A DNA stretch of 64,000 bases from contig NZ_JAPVLU010000006.1 of assembly GCF_027158205.1 (NCBI RefSeq), forward strand, positions 1-64,000, given 5' to 3'. Below, piece by piece: positions 62,813-64,000 of this stretch (within the stretch, counting starts at the first letter, position 1; each line of letters begins with the position of its first letter). The position numbers were made by a program, and so were the translations under genes. Under the pieces are notes generated by a model that worked only from the letters and a program-made list of their open reading frames with translations, was not told the origin of the DNA and searched no databases. This DNA is from Streptomyces sp. H39-S7. Lineage in GTDB: Bacteria > Actinomycetota > Actinomycetes > Streptomycetales > Streptomycetaceae.

Positions 62813-63205
62813 ATGAGGATCCTTCTCACCAGCATTTTCGTCGACGACCAGGCCGAAGCCGAGCGCTTCTACACGGAGATCCTCGGCTTCGTGAAGAAGC
62901 ACGACGTCCCGATGGGTGAGGAGACCCGGTGGCTGACCGTCGTATCGGCCGATGAGCCCGGCGGCACCGAACTCCTCCTCGAACCCGCCGGGCATCCGGC
63001 CGTCAGGCCCTATCGGGACGCGCTCGTCAAGGACGGCATCCCGCTCGCCCAGTTCACCGTCGACGACGTGCGGGCGGAGTACCGGCGGCTGCGCGGCCTC
63101 GGCGTCCGCTTCACCCAGGAGCCCCTGGAGATGGGACCGGTCACCACCGCCGTCTTCGACGACACGTGCGGCAACCTGATCCAGATCGCGACACAGCCGC
63201 GATAG
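62813..63205 (+). CDS. VOC-family (glyoxalase/bleomycin-resistance-like) protein
   Basis: 130 residues from the ATG at 62813. The paired beta-alpha-beta units of the VOC fold are ILLTSIFVDDQAEAERFYTE and LAQFTVDDVRAEYRRLRGLG, and it ends DTCGNLIQIATQPR. Metal-ligand residues are present at Glu positions such as GGTELLLEP. Members include glyoxalases, dioxygenases and antibiotic-binding proteins; which applies is unclear. Confidence 0.83.
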   Translation: MRILLTSIFVDDQAEAERFYTEILGFVKKHDVPMGEETRWLTVVSADEPGGTELLLEPAGHPAVRPYRDALVKDGIPLAQFTVDDVRAEYRRLRGLGVRFTQEPLEMGPVTTAVFDDTCGNLIQIATQPR

Positions 63206-63272
63206 ACCACCGGCCGCGCTGACGTCGCGGCCCGCATCCTTCCGCGGCATCCGAGCGAGCGGCAGGTCCTCA

Positions 63273-63310
63273 GGCCCGGCAAGCACTCCCGAGGGAGTGC
63301 TTGCCGGGCC
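63273..63310 (+). terminator. Strong hairpin after the VOC gene
   Basis: GGCCCGGCAAGCACTCCC and GGGAGTGCTTGCCGGGCC are perfect 18-base arms with GA between them. It is 67 bases after the VOC stop and upstream of the ABC gene, and would terminate transcription or isolate the two. Confidence 0.75.
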
Positions 63311-63460
63311 TGTTGTCGCCGGGCCCGCGCTTCGACGTTCCTGACACCGCCTGACAGCCGTGCGCGGCCGTCGTCAGTGGGCTGTCCGCGGACTGTCAGC
63401 GCGGCTCGGCATCGTCATGGTCATCGAGAACGACGAGGACCTGACGAGGAGCTGTTGAGC

Positions 63461-64000
63461 ATGGGGTACGCGATCCGGGCCGAGGGTCTGGTCAAGAAGT
63501 ACGGCGACTTCACCGCCCTGGACGGCGTCGACCTGGAGGTGCCCGCCGGCAAGGTCGTCGGGGTGCTGGGGCCCAACGGCGCCGGCAAGACCACCACAGT
63601 GCGCATCCTGGCCACGCTGCTGCGCCCCGACGCCGGGCACGCCACCATCGGCGGCCACGACATCGCCACGGACCCGGTCAGGGTCCGGCAGCTGATCGGG
63701 CTGACCGGTCAGTTCGCCTCGGTGGACGAGACCCTGTCCGGCACCGAGAACCTGGTGCTCATCGGCCGGCTGCTCGGGCTGTCCCGGCGCGACGCGAAGG
63801 CGCGGGCCGCCGAACTCCTGGAGGACTTCTCCCTCACCGAGGCGGCCCGCAAGTCCATCGCCACCTTCTCCGGCGGTATGCGGCGGCGCCTGGACCTGGC
63901 CGCCTCCCTGGTCGGACGGCCGCAGGTGCTCTTCCTGGACGAGCCCACCACCGGCCTGGACCCGCACGCCCGGCAGGAGGTATGGAAGGTCATCCGGCAG
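63461..64000 (+). CDS. DrrA-like ABC transporter ATP-binding protein (runs off the window)
   Basis: 180 residues to the window edge from the ATG at 63461, with GAGGAG upstream. Walker A is [11 protein letters not shown], the Q-loop region [18 protein letters not shown], the signature [12 protein letters not shown] and Walker [13 protein letters not shown]. Sequence and length match daunorubicin-resistance-type ATPases that drive drug or lipid export with a membrane partner, expected beyond the edge. Confidence 0.9.
   Translation, partial: MGYAIRAEGLVKKYGDFTALDGVDLEVPAGKVVGVLGPNGAGKTTTVRILATLLRPDAGHATIGGHDIATDPVRVRQLIGLTGQFASVDETLSGTENLVLIGRLLGLSRRDAKARAAELLEDFSLTEAARKSIATFSGGMRRRLDLAASLVGRPQVLFLDEPTTGLDPHARQEVWKVIRQ

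Noticed and set aside
1..64000. CRISPR arrays and rRNA genes
   Set aside because: No regularly spaced direct repeats and no rRNA-like sequence were seen on reading.

Overview
The window is 64 kb of very GC-rich DNA with GTG/ATG starts, tightly overlapping genes, an actinomycete-type integrative element (RepSA-Xis-Int), F420-type and ECF/zinc-finger families, and other hallmarks of a Streptomyces or close relative (inference from gene content, not from a marker gene). No rRNA, convincing tRNA or CRISPR array was seen. Layout: 1-9.8 kb and 9.8-18.3 kb hold mainly minus-strand envelope and ion-handling genes: a partial glycosyltransferase, a cytochrome-b/molybdopterin oxidoreductase fusion with a small membrane partner, an RCK-type NAD-binding channel-like protein, a frameshifted PucR-type regulator, TerD, a likely operon of cation/proton antiporter, CBS protein, SLC13/ArsB-like permease and STAS protein, a frameshifted ClC channel divergent from a MarR regulator, TatA, an LCP remnant and an MgtA-type ATPase lacking its N-terminus. 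From 18.2 to 29.7 kb lies the most coherent system: an organoarsenical (arsenosugar-type) gene cluster. Eight minus-strand genes with overlapping or close spacing encode a disulfide-reductase-like flavoenzyme, a MauE-like membrane protein, a radical SAM enzyme, an MTA-phosphorylase-like enzyme, the two arsenosugar-type glycosyltransferases (TIGR04282 and TIGR04283 families), a metallophosphoesterase-radical SAM fusion, and an FAD/NAD(P) oxidoreductase. On the plus strand are a second methyltransferase, a TVP38-like membrane protein and ArsM. A plausible scheme is: ArsM methylates arsenite, a radical SAM enzyme adds a deoxyadenosyl group, the phosphorylase removes adenine, and the transferases and phosphatase/radical SAM fusion finish the sugar. 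From 29.7 to 45.3 kb come an ECF sigma factor with zinc-finger partners, a decayed second copy of the cluster radical SAM gene, NfeD/SPFH proteins, an SGNH hydrolase, a broken MscS channel, a YihY protein, PRC-barrel genes, a truncated second MauE copy, a second RCK channel-like paralogue, an APC permease and a Ddn-like F420 enzyme. From 45.3 to 62.7 kb is a decayed mobile island: IS1182- and IS701-like transposase scraps, an orphan Rhs toxin tail, dead RepSA, Xis and integrase genes, and then an intact-looking secreted Rhs/Hint polymorphic toxin (about 2584 residues) with its immunity candidate, divergent from a 1439-residue secreted multi-lectin protein. Related repeats at 46.1 and 62.6 kb bracket the island. 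The window ends with a VOC protein, a strong hairpin and the start of a DrrA-like ABC ATPase. Points of interest beyond the named genes are a 24-base element shared by the leaders of two unrelated transporter genes, a perfect MarR-type operator whose half-site recurs upstream of the Ddn-like gene, and channel-like proteins with no normal K+ filter. Many genes carry single-base frameshifts in homopolymer runs; true decay and sequencing error cannot be told apart from this sequence alone.
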